Made by a program: the position numbers and the translations under genes. Shown here in pieces: positions 34,301 to 44,454 of a stretch of 64,000 nt of DNA; the stretch's first letter is position 1, and the number at the start of each line of letters is the position of its first letter. A model generated the notes under the pieces. The model had not been told where the DNA came from, ran no database searches, and was given only the letters and a program-made list of their open reading frames with translations. Source of the DNA: Miscanthus floridulus (taxonomy: Eukaryota; Streptophyta; Magnoliopsida; Poales; Poaceae); assembly GCF_019320115.1 (NCBI RefSeq), contig NC_089582.1, positions 119,062,657-119,126,656 of the forward strand, given 5' to 3'.

Positions 34301-34673
34301 TTTTGTGATTGCAGATAATGATTTAGTCAAGAAATTAGTGGCGGAGCCAGAAACTTTTAGGAGCCCGGACGATTCTCATTATGCAAAATTATTTAGCTAC
34401 CAAATTATAGAATTCTACATGGATATAAAGAAATTTTCCTTTTAAACTTTGGCGAGGAGCCCGGGCCGGCCGGTGGCTCCGCCACAGAAAAGTAAACTGT
34501 GTACAGTCATCAGATTTAGCAATGTTAGTAGACTGTTAACCGTGTGCACGAGATTAAGCATTTGAAAAGGTCCATACCATGAGGATAAGGTAAAAGAAAT
34601 CAAAGGGCACCGCATTGGCAGCTGCCAGTAAGCCGAGGATTAGGCTCAACACGATTGTTCTGCGGCCTCCCAT
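22302..34673 (-). CDS. Secreted S-like RNase T2 homologue lacking both catalytic His segments (predicted pseudo-RNase)
   Basis: Three exons: 34,673-34,578; 23,386-23,225; 22,799-22,302. All junctions are GT..AG and in frame, giving 251 residues. Residues 1-21 (MGGRRTIVLSLILGLLAAANA) are a signal peptide. The fold markers are FDFFYLILM/WPGAYC, GCCVPKYGYPAEDF and a Cys-rich C-terminal half (LYQVYLCVD). Where active T2 enzymes have the first His motif (IHGLWP), this reads DFFVEFFQTF (56-65). Where they have HEWxKHGTC it reads KSAWDSYGVC (113-122). Acid-base histidines and the Glu/Lys are all gone. Grass S-like RNase homologues without active-site His are known (barley RSH1 type). Intron 1 is 11,191 bp and holds element A. 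Intron 2 holds a MITE. Confidence 0.92.
22917..23216. mobile_element. Large palindromic MITE filling RNase intron 2
   Basis: About 300 bp with long inverted arms: left ATTAAATATAGATTAATTAC and GACTAATTTGTGAGATGAAT pair with right GTAATTAATCTGTATTTAAT and CGCAAATTAGCCTCC. This is a well-known grass MITE sequence type. Its right edge lies about 9 bp inside the splice donor of exon 2 (23,224), so the insertion only just spared the junction. Confidence 0.82.
24086..25312 (-). repeat. Element A 3' LTR (left copy)
   Basis: 1,227 bp beginning TGTCGGTGCAAAAAGTGACC and ending ATGAACCCGACA on the plus strand. It matches 32,801-34,049 nearly throughout. The minus strand carries a CTATAAAAGGGG promoter box within a CCCCTTT...AAAGGGG inverted repeat. 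Confidence 0.93.
25545..26140. repeat. Tandem array, about nine copies of a ~70-bp unit
   Basis: The unit includes GATCCTGGCGTCGATGCGCG, then CCGTGGGATCGAGCGAGGGA, then GTCAGTCTTGGACGAGACAG and AGCTCACT. Copies recur near 25,550, 25,640, 25,695, 25,760, 25,830, 25,900, 25,970, 26,040 and 26,110. It lies in the untranslated part beside the left LTR of element A. Degenerate copies occur in element C near 42,790-42,950. Confidence 0.85.
26145..26400. repeat. Second tandem array, about four copies of a ~60-bp unit
   Basis: The unit contains GGGTCGTAAACCCAGGTTTT, TGGAGCGCAGTCGGAAGCGT and AGCCGGATGGGGCGAGAT. It follows directly after the 70-bp array in element A. Related copies lie in element C around 43,010-43,290. 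Confidence 0.8.
27661..27681. repeat. (GA)n microsatellite
   Basis: About ten perfect GA units upstream of the antisense ORF of element A. Confidence 0.9.
27950..31719 (+). pseudogene. Antisense ORF of element A: putative gypsy-type transposon protein (PF04195-like) with coiled-coil tail
   Basis: Runs against the element's own direction. The head (from MRESVLKAFVAKGFLPPKEV) contains VVSFLTFHERGLGYPTHWFL and GVLHITGFITVCEAFLGMEP, a pattern of the Pfam 'putative gypsy type transposon' family. A single TAG at 28,325 interrupts the frame before SYPTYLPYDSNKGWHGDWFY. Lys-rich (28,930-29,100), acidic (30,030-30,300) and long Ala/Glu/Arg coiled-coil blocks (30,817-31,060; 31,140-31,300) follow, split by likely introns near 28,790-28,880 and 31,070-31,110. 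The end reads HPNLDFTAICSGYAKGLSME. Antisense ORFs are known in Tat-type elements; their function is unknown. Confidence 0.78.
32425..32746 (-). pseudogene. Element A gag N-terminal remnant
   Basis: Starts MAHFSATLVVAGSGDTICFG and, after an in-frame stop, continues toward LHLREEVHISVPVGGAPSIN and LLSEQTLCSNPA. It matches the gag starts of elements C (50,893) and D (both copies). The rest of gag and pol is missing; sequence matching the end of pol and the spacer follows at once. Confidence 0.75.
32785..32800 (-). other. Element A primer-binding site region
   Basis: On the minus strand the sequence immediately after the LTR is GTTGGCGTCGTCCGTGG. Elements C and D have GTTGGCACCGTCCGTGG and GTTGGCGCTGTCCGTGG at the same place. 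The primer tRNA is not assigned. Confidence 0.65.
32801..34049 (-). repeat. Element A 5' LTR (right copy)
   Basis: 1,249 bp, TGTCGGTGCAGAAAGTGACC to ATGAACCCGCCA. Its extra length against the left LTR is explained mainly by a partly duplicated ACCGAGCYTTGTT segment near 33,250-33,285. The minus-strand TATA-type box CTATAAAAGGGG lies at 33,202-33,191. Confidence 0.93.
34337..34486. mobile_element. hAT-like MITE in RNase intron 1
   Basis: AGTGGCGGAGCCAG at the left is inverted as TGGCTCCGCCAC at the right, with GAGCCCGG words inside both arms. The ends are of the CAGTGGCGGAGCCAG class. An exact 8-bp duplication was not confirmed. Confidence 0.7.
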
Positions 34674-34746
34674 CTCTGCTACTTTGGCAACGGGGAAAGG
34701 CTGTTTGCTGCTGGCTGCCTGCCTGTTCAAGCGATCCTGTAGGTGG

Positions 34747-34754
34747 TATTTATA
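34747..34754 (-). promoter_or_regulatory. TATA box of the RNase-like gene
   Basis: On the minus strand CACTATAAATACCACC lies about 75 bp upstream of the start codon at 34,673, a normal plant core-promoter spacing allowing a short 5' UTR. Confidence 0.75.
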
Positions 34755-35978
34755 GTGAGGAGGTCGAGTGTCAAGGCCGGAGCAGAGCAGCATCCTCCAT
34801 AGAAGTCGACCTCATATGAAGCGCAAAGGAGTGACGACCCTCCAATAGTTTTTCTCGGTTTGTTTTCCTCCATGAATATAATCATATATACTCTTGCTTG
34901 AATATTTAATTAATTTGTTCAATATAAGATCGCAAAAATTGTTTGTCCTGTAGCATAGTCCTAGAATGATAGAGGCGGTAAGAATCATGTGCCCATATAT
35001 ACGATCATATATGGTTTTATAGTGATTTAGATGACAACACAAGTACTACGACTAAGTTGTGTGTTAGATGTGTTAGACATGACATGCTGTAATAGGTTCT
35101 AGGGATGCAATAGAAGAAGTGGTGCAAAGACTGATGGAGAAACCTAGTTAAAATGATGAAGTGTGTAAAGATTGCACGTATCGAAAGGTCTAGCGGCAAG
35201 GAATTAACATCTAACGGATAATTAGGTGCCGTCCGGTCCGGTGGTGCAATTGAGAGCACCAGATGACTTGAGAAGAGTGCGACTGGAAGAACTGACTACG
35301 AGCTAATGGTGAATAGTACTATAGACTCTAGGTCAATATTCTCCATCGGATAAAGCACATGACGATGAATAGTACACATAGTTAAGTCTTTGCTGACCCA
35401 ATTCACCCGTTGGCCCTCTTTGGTCACCAGTCAAGTCCATTATTGGTGTAAATACCCCCTCGCCACTTTCTTTAGCCTTGCTATTGTTCTAAACTTAAAA
35501 CTACTCCTTGGAGCCCAAGTTCATCTAGCCCACTCGGAATTGGCTAAGGATATGAGAAGATTAGTCAATTAGGTTTAGATATTGAAATATTGAGTGCTTT
35601 GAGCTTCATTCCCACATTTTAAGCACTTGAGTTCTTCATCAAGCCAAGTTTTCAACATGTTTGTTACTCTTGGATGTCTTTCTTAGGTCTGACATGTGAG
35701 AACCTAAGCTTTGTGGAGTGCCGTTGGACTTTTGTAGTTGAACCTTGAGACAGGGTAGGTGGATTGATCTGTGCAGACCCAAGATTCTCGTTGTCGCAAG
35801 CGTAACAAGAAGGGTGGGGGAAGATGAGGCGCCTTGGGTTCCCTAGGTGTCTTTAACCTCATTTTAAACAGTACCTTGATGGTGCACGTTATCTAGAGGA
35901 CTGAAGACCGTTTCTTTAGGGTAGTAACCGATGGATAGAACTATTAAATAGCTCGTCATGCAAGTCCATGGGAGCTAT
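34755..35978. other. Upstream region of the RNase-like gene and unassigned DNA
   Basis: AT-rich promoter-side sequence to about 35,040, then unassigned sequence. No gene supported. Short words such as GATGAATAGTAC recur near 35,310 and 35,362. Confidence 0.45.
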
Positions 35979-36346
35979 TGTTGGTGTTACGAGCCTAAGG
36001 TACCTCACCGCCTAGAGAAAGACCCAATACAGATGGGGGGCAAAGCTGTCCAAGATGAAGCCCAAACCAGACGTGGTATGTCACCGACTTGAAAAGCAAG
36101 CTACCGACAGAGGAGACTTGGAAGCCAACATGTACCCATAGATCCTATAGGATTCAATATGTTTCCTTGTAACTGATCGGGATCTGAACTGTAACCCTGC
36201 CTCTCAGATTATATAATGTAAGGCAGGGAGCCCTTAGTATCGAGACAATCTAGGCTTTCATAGCTAGACAAACACATCAGCGCCCATGTAATTCTTGAGC
36301 ATACAAGATAAGAGACCGATCTCCACGGAACGTAGGGTACCCCATA
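35979..36346. mobile_element. Solo-LTR-like remnant
   Basis: Begins TGTTGGTGTTACGAGCC. It contains a TATATAATGTAAGGCAGGGA promoter-like core and ends CGTAGGGTACCCCATACA, the arrangement usual for grass gypsy LTRs. No internal region or matching second LTR is seen, and a CACTA-type end begins directly after it. Confidence 0.45.
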
Positions 36347-36654
36347 CACTATTAGAAATATCCACTTCTATAACGAATAGTTTTCGTCACTGAAGGAGCT
36401 AAATTCGTCATAATTTTAGTTTTATGATGAGTTTATGACAGAAAACGGTTCGTCATAGAAGTCGTGTCATTCCTTAACTTCTATGACGATTCTAGAAATT
36501 TATCATAGATGTGGATAGATCTATGACGAAAACTGACCGTCATAGAACTGCTTTGGCATGTGTGGCAAGGGGGCATCCAAGCTGACGGTTGCTTCCATTG
36601 GAGATGTTTTCCATGTGTACCTGCTATAGCCGGTTGCATTGAGGATGGTTCGGG

Positions 36655-37066
36655 TACGTGTCACATTGTTATTGGACAACGTGGCCATCCCTAGTTCTTG
36701 CACGTTTCATGTTCTTAATGGACTACGTGTCGGGCCCCTGTTGTTCCACATGTCAGTTTTCTATTGGCACATGTGTCGTGTTGCGATTGGGTCACATGTC
36801 AATTCTTCATTAGACTATGTGTCGTATTTTTATTGGTCCACGTGGTCGTTTCTTATCGTCCACGTGTCATGGTGCTGTTCGTCCACTTTTTGTTTTTTTA
36901 TTCGGCCACGTGGCTTGACGACTTCCTTCCACGTGTTGAATTTTTATGAGGCCACTGTCGTGCCATGGCTATTTCATGTGTCATGCACTGGTTCGTCCAC
37001 GTGTTGTATTTTTATTTGATCACGTGACCTGCCCAGGTTCTACCACGTGCCCAATAATCAATTCAT
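36655..37066. repeat. About 18 units at 23-bp period, each centred on CACGTG-like core
   Basis: Cores (CACGTG, CACATG, TACGTG and close variants) begin near 36,655, 36,678, 36,701, 36,724, 36,747, 36,770, 36,793, 36,815, 36,838, 36,861, 36,884, 36,907, 36,930, 36,953, 36,975, 36,998, 37,021 and 37,044, so spacing is 22-23 bp throughout. The unit consensus is roughly CCACGTGTCGTTTTTATTGG plus about 3 bases. The spacers are more variable than the core. Confidence 0.88.
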
Positions 37067-37259
37067 CATAAAAGTAATTCAAGATCGTCACTGCTGCACA
37101 GATTGACTACATAATTATTCGATGATGTCTACATAATTTTTCAGCATGACAATAAAATACAATAAATTGTTGTTTACACATCAGCAGCAACCCGCTGATA
37201 GTTTCACCACATCAAACCAGCACACGAGTACACACATCAAACCACAAATGTTCACTACA

Positions 37260-37655
37260 TCAAGCTAGCAGAGTTGATGATTGAGAGTTACTAGAAGAAG
37301 AGCTAAAGTGCATGATATCCTCACGTAGCTCATTGTACTCCTCCTGTTGCTGTATCTTGAACTCCTCAAACTCCTTTTCAGTCTTTTCTGTCTTCCTCTT
37401 CAATTCATCCATTTGTTCGACAAGGTTAGCGGAACTTTGCTGTTTAGCAACAAGCTGTTCTCGAAGCATTCTCTCCGCCGATGTCTCTGTTCTAGCGGAG
37501 CTTATCAGGATACAAGCATTCTTCAAAAAAAGGGTGTTGCCGCTGACCTGGGAGTGGACCTGGTCATGGGAGAGGCAAAGCACCATGGGAACAATACCAG
37601 CACTTGTCATTGGTTTGTGCCCATCAGCAATAGGTTCTGCTCGCATAGTTTCCAT
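37260..37655 (-). pseudogene. CACTA transposon protein C-terminal coiled-coil fragment
   Basis: The minus-strand frame from 37,655 reads METMRAEPIADGHKPM and later ERMLREQLVAKQQSSANLVE, QMDELKRKTEKTEKEFEEFK and a Ser-rich end before a stop. The Glu/Lys/Gln heptads form a coiled coil like the C-termini of plant Ptta/En/Spm-type (Transposase_24) proteins. A possible upstream exon with basic SRTKGSTDISPRGRQSKRVK lies at 38,450-38,560. Identification is by position in a CACTA element and general resemblance. Confidence 0.5.
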
Positions 37656-37914
37656 AGCTTCCTGTGAAATTCAAGCAGTAAACATTAGGTTATAGATAGT
37701 GGAAGAGGACTTTAATTGAAAACCCAAGAGATCAGTTCATAACAGGTAATGCAGGTTTCATATTGATATGGATTATATAAGCACAACACACAGGTACTGA
37801 TATGGATTATATACTATGAAATTCAAATAGTAAACAATAGTTTACATATATGAATTACATAAGCACAATGCACAGGTATTGCAACTTCAAAATTAAATGA
37901 TGATGCCAAATTTA

Positions 37915-38253
37915 GGGCCCCTTTGGTTCATAGGATTTTCAAAGAAAAAATGTAGAAATCAGTAATCCTATGGAATCAGCACAGTAGAGGCCTTGGGTTC
38001 ACAGGAAGAAATGAGGGAAGAAAAACCATAGGAAAGTTTCCTATCCTTCAACTTTCATAGGAAAAATAAAGGAAAAACATCCAGTGAAACCTCATTGTAT
38101 TGGTTTTCTATGTTTTTCCTGTACCAAACTAAATGCCCCTTCTAACAAAATTCCTTTATTTTTTATTCATTTGTTTTTTCATATGCATTCCAATCATATT
38201 ATTGTATTTTTCCTGTTCTGACATTTTTCCGATCCTGCGTTCCAAAGGAGGCC
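37915..38253. mobile_element. Tourist-like MITE with TTA target duplication
   Basis: Left GGGCCCCTTTGG and right CCAAAGGAGGCC are inverted. TTA lies on both sides (37,912-37,914 and 38,254-38,256). The interior carries ATAGGATTTTC and TTTCCTATCC words typical of this group. A partial relative lies at 39,788-39,875. Confidence 0.8.
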
Positions 38254-40737
38254 TTAGGCTCCTGCCACTATTGCTTCTATTAACAACGCATATGTGTTTC
38301 TATTTATACAAAGGCTAGAGTAATAATAAAATACAACCATCACTTACAAATGATTGCAGCTAGACAGCATAGGAGCGAGATCCTGTAGCCTGGTGGCACT
38401 TCGCTTTTGCACAGTTTTGCTTGTTCTTCTTAGATTCATGAGTCAACTCTCTAGGTCATGTGACTTCACTCTCTTGGACTGCCTTCCTCTAGGACTGATA
38501 TCAGTGCTGCCTTTTGTCCTACTGGTGAAGCCTCCTCCGCAGCTTCTTCGAACCAGACACTGAAATTGGAGAAACAAATTTAAGCAGAAAACATATACGA
38601 ATTGCATTGCTATCCAGACACCAGAGCATTGCATTGCTATCTGCACCCCACCTCCCCACCCCCTGGCCCCTTTCGCCCGAACTCAATACAAGATAGAACA
38701 AGCACCTCAACTACAAGGGCCACTGGCTCATCTTATAAATCTGAATATGTTTAATCTGTATCACCAAATCCCTCAACAACCATCCCTGGTTCTTCCATCT
38801 TTCTATGATTCTTTGTGACTTGTGCCTCCCGCTCTCATTCAAAAGTAGTTAGCGGTTGTTCATCTAGATTACAAAGGTATTTATTAACTAAAGCTTCTAG
38901 CGAATGTCAACATAACAGAAAGCAACAGTATGCAAATAAGCGCCTAACTAGTAACTACAGCTTATACGGAAGTCATTAATCCAATAAAGCACATGTCAGC
39001 TACACTCAACTATAGGAAATATATAACCCCATTGCTATCTACATATCCCAGGTTGAACCATTACAATACAACACACATCATAAAAGGAATTTGGGTACCT
39101 CTTCCTCCGCATACCCTAGCTATGCTTCGTTGTCGGCACAACCGTCTTGTCATCGTGGTCGTAGAACTAGTGTGGCTGGCGTTGACGAAGGGGTACCAGA
39201 TCTAGCTCTGGCTAGGGTTTAGATCTGGCTGGTCATGACAGGTGTCGAAGTAGGGGATCTGAATCTAGCCTATACCGTCATCGACGCGGTCCTTCCGCCA
39301 TTAGCTGACCTGCTATCGATGAATCAAAGGGGATCTGGCTCCAGCTAGGGTTCAGAAAGCTATGAGAGAGGGTGCGACTAGAGAGTGGAGATTGATGACA
39401 CCTAGGGTTAGAAGAGGGGTGGTAGAGGGGGCAGCTAGAGAGTGAAGAGGAAGGCCATGGGGCTAGGATTTGGAGCGGGAGGAGAGACGGTGGTGGCTGG
39501 AGGATGGAATAGAGGCGGAGACGGCAACTCCTTGCGCTTTTACATGGCCATCATAGTACCACAGATACCCTTGTCTGAAAGCGATGGCATGGTAGACCTA
39601 ATTTCTGAGCGAAGGGCAAAAGAGAGACATCTAATTTTTTGTGCGTGTTGGCGACATTGCTCGGCGCGGTGTGAAATTTTTGCCGAAAATCAATTTTTTG
39701 TGCGGGCAGATCTCCTCGTTTGTTTCAGGGACCACCAACACTGAAAAATAGAATCCCGAGAAATGAACAAAAAAACTCAAAAACTTATGGCTCCTTTGAA
39801 ATGGACGAGAAATAGGATTTTTGAAGGATCCAAATCCTATAGGAAAAACCCTATGAAGCCCTTTGGACTGGCAGCTTTGGTGGGAACCTCAGCTCCACCG
39901 CATACAAGTCTGTGTCTAAATGGAGGTGGGCGGTGGCCAGGGCTAACATAGCCCTATGGTGAATGCCATGCGTCACTAGCTCCCAGATCTGCACCGGCAG
40001 AGCATGGACGTGCTCAAGGAAGTTTGGCCCCACCGGTAGCATGGACACGATGTTTAGCTGCTCCATGATGGCTGAAAGAGCAAGAACAAAGAAAACCCTA
40101 CCAATTAATAAGATGTGGAGCCACATAAAACAAGAAGATATGATAATGACAATGCCATACTAGCAAGCTGCGCCTACGCTTAACCCGCTGCGGCTTCAGC
40201 CACGATCGTCTCCCTATCAGTTGTGATGAGGTCGTCTCCACAACAGAGAGGCATGACCACAACCGCTCCGCCTCCCAGTTCTCCACATGGAGAGCCTACC
40301 TAGTCATGTCTAGGTCCCGCACCATCATCTCCTTCCTTGGACGCTTCTTTGCCGCCATAGTTCAAGCTTGAAGAACGAGGTGCTAGGGAGGAGGCGGCGA
40401 GGAGGAAAGGTGAGTTCACAAGGTTATAAGGCAACTGTACTGACTCCCCTGTTTTTTCCTCTGCTTTTATAGAAGGGACACGCACGGCCGATGGAGTTCC
40501 AGCAAATGCCGAGCGATAGTGGGAGGTAAGGTGAGGCCACATCTCCACGATCTCTGAGGAGCACGCCTTTCGAGATACACATCGAGAAATGAGCCACCAA
40601 AACAGAGCAACTAGATAGCTGTTCATATTTTACTACACTCGTAAGAAAGTCCAGATGCGGCACATTTGATCTCGTCGGACACTATACGGTATAGAGCTAT
40701 GAGTAAAACTATTGCCAACGGAGTGCACTCGGTCCCA
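38254..40737. other. CACTA interior or unassigned DNA
   Basis: Contains a possible minus-strand exon fragment near 38,450-38,560, GC-rich TCTAGCTCTGGCTAGGG-type repeats near 39,200-39,350, a partial Tourist-like fragment (39,788-39,875) and short minus-strand frames at 40,300-40,660. None is identified as a gene. The word ATTTTTTGTGCG is repeated near 39,630 and 39,690. Confidence 0.4.
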
Positions 40738-40822
40738 ACATTTATATTAGTAGTACTAGTAGTCTTGATTGGCTTTGATCTGTGTTAAACCCAACTCGTC
40801 TTATTTTTGTGTATTTGATAAG
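40738..40822 (+). repeat. Element E left LTR, first piece (split by element D)
   Basis: Reads ATTAGTAGTACTAGTAGTC, then GGCTTTGATCTG and finally TTTGATAAG. It resembles 61,440-61,735 (TATTAGTAGTCATGAATAGG, then CTTCGATAAA). The continuation is at 59,199 onward. Confidence 0.5.
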
Positions 40823-41311
40823 TGTCGGGTTCATAAACCCGGGGTCCCTCATGGACCGGCTTCCCAATAGAGGCTCGGCCCAGTAGGCAAATATTGCAAA
40901 CAACACACAACTCATGGGCTAGCCCAAGTACCTAAATAATAGGCCAGAAGGGTGATGCAATCACAGACTGGAAGGCCTAACCGAGGAGGAATGGCGCCCG
41001 TTTCTGACTCCAGCCCACCTCTTCGACCAGAGCGCTCGATTTGGTCTCCAACCCGCCTCCGGACGGCCTCTCCGATGGGAAGGCCTGGCCAAAGCACTAC
41101 TTCCAACTCTAACCCGCGCCTCCAATTGGGGATGCACCAAACCCCTGCTCACTGCTCTTCTCCAACTGGCGCATTCAGAGCGAACTGGGACTAACTGACC
41201 AGGGATGCCCGCTCGGTTAGGACTAGGGAACAGATGGATAAAGTAAGGTAGGGCGCACAAGTCAAACCGCAATACCGGGGACCATACCCTATCCACCTGT
41301 AGGAATAGTAC

Positions 41312-42544
41312 TATCAGTGTAGAAAGTGACCAACTAGTGAATATTTGTAGTTTTGCTGTACGTTGTGATCGGAGGTGGCCTAGCACTCAATGACATAGGA
41401 TTTATACTAGTTCGGGCAATGTGCCCTACATCTAGTCGGGGTCGGTCGGTGACTTTATTTCTGAGCCTAGGTGCTCGAAATTTGCAGTGGGGTTACAAAC
41501 AAGAGGGAGAAAGATGGGGTGTACAAGAGGTCCGGTCGGCTCCGACCAGAAGGGTTGAGAGTGACAGGAACTTCGCAATGAGCTAGGTGTTCGAGCATGT
41601 GCTTGCGGTCAAAACTTGGTGGTTCTGTGGTTGTGAGGTGTCGATGTCGATCTAAGGAACTCTGGCCTCCTTGAATCAGTCCCCTCCGTTGGATGGAGCG
41701 CATCCCCTTTTATAGATGAAGGGAATGGCTCTACAGGTGAGAGGGAGAGGGTATGGTTGTCTTTTAAGCCTTGCTGCCCACGCTGATGAAGATTGGATAA
41801 TGGTAGGCGCCCCCAACACTATTGATGTTGCTGTAGAATGTTAGATGCGCACAGGAGGTTGTGCTATCTTCTTCAGGAAGGATGGACACCGGTACTTGCA
41901 AATACTATTTGATGCCTAGTGGCATGTGAGGAGTCGCACTATGTTCACCTGGTACGGCAAATCCTGGTGCCCATACCGCTATCGATGTCTAGAGACACGC
42001 GGGGGGCTTACCGTATGGGAGTTTTAGCGGCCCCTACAATACTGTAGGGGGAGATGTCGGCGCCTACAATACTATTTGTGTCAGGGTTACTACAGAGTAC
42101 TGTTTCGCATAGGGTATGGTCCCTGGTACAGTGGTTTTGACTTGTGAGCCTTGCCTTGCCTTTCTCCGCATGTCTTCTGGTTCCTTCCAAACGAGGTGCC
42201 CCTGGTCAGATGGCTCTAGTAGGCTCTGAGTGTGCCGGTCGGAGAAGAGCGGTGAGTAGGGTTCCTATGAGCTCCTAGTCGGAGGGACATGGGGTCAGAG
42301 TTGGAAGTAGGGCTCGAGGCAGGCCTTCCGATCGAAGAGGCCGTCTAGAGGTGGCTGAAGCCTGAATTGAGTGCTCTGGTTGGATAGGTGGGCCGAAGTA
42401 GCCGATGAGCAGGTGTTGCTCTTCTTGGGCCTGGCCTTCCGATCGGTTGCTGGACCATTCCTTTGCCCTGTTGTTTTAGACTCTTGGACCAATCCTTGGC
42501 GCAGAAGCCGGTCCCCGAGGGACCTTGGGTTTATGAACTCGATA
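41312..42544 (-). repeat. Element C 3' LTR (left copy)
   Basis: 1,233 bp starting TATCAGTGTAGAAAGTGACC and ending TTTATGAACTCGATA on the plus strand. The terminal dinucleotide CA has mutated to TA. It pairs with 50,947-52,179. Confidence 0.92.
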
Positions 42545-44440
42545 GGAGCCCCCGAGCCCCCGGGTGATTCGGGTAGAATCGTCTGGGGGATTTTTGTCTT
42601 ATGGACGGGTGCGCGCGAGCGTACCCGCGGGTGTAGCCCCCAAGCCCTTAGGCGGTTCGGGCGGAACTATCTGGGGGGTTTTATTTTTAGCAAGCGTGTG
42701 TGCATGTTTTTAGTCTGAGATGGAATTTTGTCAACCAAGGTGACGTTGTGTAGTCGAGGCATTTTTAGGCGCAAAGATCGGATTGAAACAGAACTTATTG
42801 ATCCCGGTGTCGATGTGTGCCATGGATCGGGCAAGGAAGTTAGTTTGGATAGACCCGGGCGTTGGTGCGCGCCGTGGTTTTGAAATGGTTAGTTCTGGAG
42901 ACGGACGAGACAGAGCCCGTGGGTCCTGATGTTGATGCAGCCTGGGCAGCCGAGGTAGTTAGTTCAGTTAGTTTTTTCGTGAGTTTGGAGTTCTGATCCT
43001 TGGCCAGGGTTTCTTGGAGTGTAGTCAGAAGTGAAGCCGTTATGTGAGTTTAGAGTCGCAATCCCAGGCCGTAGCCGGTTGTCGTAGATCCTATCGACGT
43101 GAGTTTGGGGTCATGGTCCCACGGTTTTTGTTGGAAGTGAAGTTGTTACGTGAGTTCGGAGTCACGGTCCCTGGATTTTTTTGTAGCGTAGTCGGAAGTG
43201 AAGTCATTACGCGAGTTTGGAGTCACGGTCCCAAGCCATAGCCGGATGTCATAGATCCTATCGATGTGAGTTCAGAGTTGCGGTCCCAAGGTTTTTAGCA
43301 TTTGAGCCCCCGAGCCTTGTTGGGCCTTCATGGGGGTCGATGTGAGTTGTTTTGCGCTACCCCATTTGGTTCCTCACAACCAGAGGGGCTAAGTTTCGTT
43401 GCCTATCCTGATCGCTCGGGCTCAAAGACTAGCTCGGTGAGCTCGCTAACGGGTGTGATCGAGCGAAATCTGGGTCCATCATTTGTGACGGGGTCAGCAT
43501 AGCCCTCTTGTGGCATTCCACTACTCCTTTACCTACAACCTGGTAGATGCCTAGGTCATTCCAGAGATCGACCCGGGTGGCCTAATGGCCTCCCCTTGAT
43601 GGAGATTCTGTGGGCTTGGCGAGAGGTTTAGGATCGAACAAGAAGGTTGAGATGACCCAGTTTGCCAGACCAGGCGAAGGCCGCATGGTGCTCATCTACG
43701 GTTTTCTCCCCTGGCTCTGTAGTTTGCTCATGTCAAATGAGGCAACCGCCGCTTCGTGGTGCAACACGGAGCATTCTGGTGCATTTCGCTGCACGTGTGA
43801 TGCTTAGTTCCTAAGCCCCTGGGCGGTTCATGCCCTAACTATCCGGGGGGTTCAGGCGTATGAGATGAATGCGCATATGGATGTATGAATGATTGTAATG
43901 AAATAGAGGGGGTTTGATAGTACTTACCTTGACGATTGGAGTGACAGGGTTTGGAGGGCTTTAGTTGGAAATGTCTGACCAGGACCTTGATCCCCTGTTC
44001 TCCTACTGAACATCTATGGGTGCGATGCCCTTGAGGTATCCATTTGTGCTTGCCGAAGCCAAGGGAGTGGAACCGAGCAGGTCCTTGGCGGTCGCAGTGG
44101 TATTTGCAATAGTAGAAAATGTAAAAGTTAAGTTTGTGGGTGAGTTCGTAGCATAACCTTGTGACAGAACCACGATATGCTTTCCCTATTTATATCCTAG
44201 CATAACCTTTGTTCTTACCCTTTCTCTCTCATACCTACCCATTTGTCCCATAGGGTATGACCTTGGGAGTCCAGGGCGTGGCCCGTAGGGCTCGACTGCT
44301 CGCGTCTGTAGGGAAAGGCGGGGTGCGTTCGGTTCGTAGTAAGAATAGAGTTACGTAGGGTAATCAAGGACATGGAATGTGTTTCTGTTCGGGGACAAAG
44401 TTGTTTGTTATGTGATGACAAAAGAAAAAGGAGGTAATAT
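42545..44440. other. Element C 3' untranslated region with degenerate tandem repeats
   Basis: Opens with GGAGCCCCCGAGCCCCCGGG, the G-rich polypurine side on the minus strand. Degenerate copies of the two tandem units of element A follow (42,790-43,290). Sequence matching A 26,400-27,300 then joins directly, near 43,990-44,100, to sequence matching A about 31,790. The antisense ORF is therefore missing here. Confidence 0.7.
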
Positions 44441-44454
44441 ACAATATTATACCC

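Larger units (their letters stand above)
36347..39700 (-). mobile_element. CACTA (En/Spm-like) element, left end clear, right end not located
   Basis: Starts CACTATTAGAAATA. Subterminal TTCTATGACGA-type words in both orientations follow (36,365-36,540), then a 23-bp-period CACGTG array (36,655-37,066) and a minus-strand protein fragment with a coiled coil (37,260-37,655). These are features of CACTA elements. The far TAGTG end with matching ATA duplication was not found, so the right limit is a guess. A Tourist-like MITE has inserted at 37,915-38,253. Confidence 0.6.

Noticed and set aside
36655..37066. CRISPR-like array
   Set aside because: Period 23 bp with no unique spacers, in a plant CACTA element; it is a subterminal tandem repeat.
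36347..40737. A defined right end for the CACTA element
   Set aside because: No TAGTG-type end with an ATA duplication was found; a TAGTG at 37,698 lacks the matching flank.
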